From NCBI GenBank assembly GCA_016291475.1, contig JAEEXJ010000127.1:1-7305 (forward strand): a stretch of 7,305 nucleotides of DNA, given 5' to 3'. The stretch's first letter is position 1. Every line of letters begins with the position of its first letter. Source of the DNA: Lachnospiraceae bacterium. GTDB taxonomy: Bacteria > Bacillota_A > Clostridia > Lachnospirales > Lachnospiraceae. Both the position numbers and the translations under genes were made by a program. Shown one piece after another: positions 6,693-7,305 of the stretch. The notes under the pieces are model-generated. The model made no database searches, was not told the origin of the DNA, and was given only the letters and a program-made list of their open reading frames with translations.

Positions 6693-7124
6693 TTACTCTT
6701 CATCCCTCATCTCATCAAGGGCTTCGTTTATCTTCTCTTCATCCTTCTTGGCAAGCCAGAAAGTGGCGGCCCAAGTAAATCCGTAGATAATAAATATCAT
6801 CCCCGCTATGATCAGATATTCGCTGAGCTTCTCATACCATCCGAACAACGTGGCGAACAAACTTACCGCGGCAAATATACATAAGAAATGCAGCACCACC
6901 TTCAGTTTAAAAGTTCTTCCTGTAGAGATATCATCTATGAAGATGATCGATGGTACGGAACAAACAAACGCACACAGGATTATTGATAAAGGAATGAACC
7001 ACTGCCATCTGAGATATGCATCCCCCGTGATCAGATAATCCACAGCCTCCTGTACGCCCAATCCGAAAAGTATCGCACTTGCTATCATCAGCGTTTGATT
7101 AAAGATAAGTTTTAGTTTAGTCAT
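6693..7124 (-). CDS. Four-helix membrane protein, DUF3021-like partner of a LytTR regulator
   Basis: This 143-residue protein has four predicted transmembrane helices, at about residues 7-27, 42-62, 75-94 and 102-124, and a highly charged cytoplasmic-type tail (KKDEEKINEALDEMRDEE). Size, helix pattern and the LHF and FGWYEKL stretches fit the DUF3021 family. It was not checked against a profile. The ATG at 7124 shares its A with the stop codon of the upstream LytTR gene (TGATG), so the two are translationally coupled. A GTG one codon earlier (7127) is also possible. Small membrane proteins paired with a LytTR regulator form the LytTR regulatory systems known from Streptococcus (HdrRM, BrsRM), in which the membrane protein restrains the regulator. 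The same role here is inferred from context. Confidence 0.8.
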   Translation of the reverse strand: MTKLKLIFNQTLMIASAILFGLGVQEAVDYLITGDAYLRWQWFIPLSIILCAFVCSVPSIIFIDDISTGRTFKLKVVLHFLCIFAAVSLFATLFGWYEKLSEYLIIAGMIFIIYGFTWAATFWLAKKDEEKINEALDEMRDEE

Positions 7125-7305
7125 CACACACCCAGCTTTCTCTTAAGATCTTTAACGTAATTCCTCGAGATCACCATCTGCTCACCGTTTAAGAGCTCTG
7201 CGATCATTCTACCGTTCAGTTCGGACTTTACGCCTTTTATCTTACGAATATTTATGATAAGCGACTTGGAACATCTGAAGAAATTTGAACTTAATATTTC
7301 TTCAA
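7124..7305 (-). CDS. LytTR-domain transcriptional regulator, C-terminal part (partial)
   Basis: Only the last 59 codons are in the window; the start lies beyond the right edge. The reading frame gives SSNFFRCSKSLIINIRKIKG, then VKSELNGRMIAELLNGEQ and MVISRNYVKDLKRKLGV before TGA. This is the DNA-binding LytTR fold: the FFRCSKSxIIN strand, the K-I-K-x-V-K turn, the ELNGRMIAELLNGE hairpin and the closing SRNYVKDLKRKL helix are the family's most conserved parts. Whether a receiver domain precedes it cannot be seen. The DUF3021-like partner and the absence of a kinase in view favour a stand-alone LytTR protein of about 150 residues. Its probable target is the repeat pair at 6555-6584 in front of the ABC operon. 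Confidence 0.9.
   Translation of the reverse strand, partial: EEILSSNFFRCSKSLIINIRKIKGVKSELNGRMIAELLNGEQMVISRNYVKDLKRKLGV

Noticed and set aside
6445..6786. Plus-strand open frame of 113 codons spanning the ABC promoter and the inverted repeat
   Set aside because: It runs through the ATPase start, the promoter, both arms of the repeat and the end of the membrane-protein gene. The composition is that of non-coding DNA, and the minus-strand genes explain the region.

Overview
The window looks like chromosomal DNA of a low-to-mid GC Firmicute of the class Clostridia, most likely Lachnospiraceae. The evidence is the 5' end of a 16S rRNA gene at the left edge, Gram-positive style Shine-Dalgarno sequences, the clostridial style of the met genes, and a LytTR/DUF3021-type regulatory pair. 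Family-level placement is an inference from a very short 16S stretch and general gene style. Everything is on the minus strand except one LysR-type regulator gene.

Reading on the minus strand from right to left, there are three transcriptional blocks. (1) Positions 7305-6586 hold the 3' end of a LytTR DNA-binding regulator, translationally coupled (TGATG) to a small four-helix membrane protein resembling DUF3021. The block ends at a perfect 32-bp inverted repeat followed by a T-run, which should act as a terminator. (2) Positions 6584-4657 begin with two direct repeats of 21-bp period, in the geometry of a LytTR-binding site. A sigma-A-like promoter lies 10 bp further on, followed by an ABC exporter operon in which the ATPase and permease genes overlap by 4 bp. 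The layout suggests that the LytTR regulator/membrane-protein pair switches on the adjacent exporter. (3) Positions 3530-353 hold metE and metF, which supply the methyl group of methionine: MetF makes 5-methyl-tetrahydrofolate and MetE transfers the methyl to homocysteine without cobalamin. The operon ends in a clear hairpin terminator.

The plus-strand gene at 3724-4623 is a LysR-type regulator, divergent from metE. The 193-bp spacer between them is AT-rich and packed with TATAG/CTATA inverted repeats. One is a perfect ATAG...CTAT palindrome of T-N11-A type. It sits about 66 bp upstream of a predicted metE start site and overlaps the predicted lysR promoter, the classical LysR arrangement for activating a target and repressing itself. 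I see no S-box (SAM) riboswitch or T-box in the metE leader.

Left of the metF terminator are an rRNA promoter with an AT-rich upstream region, a leader of about 170 nt with hairpins and an antitermination-like motif, and the first 71 or so bases of a 16S rRNA gene, also on the minus strand. The most unusual items are the LytTR-type repeats tied to the exporter promoter, the long perfect inverted repeat (possibly a paired REP-like element) with an apparently decayed relative near 4627-4655, and the operator cluster between metE and lysR.
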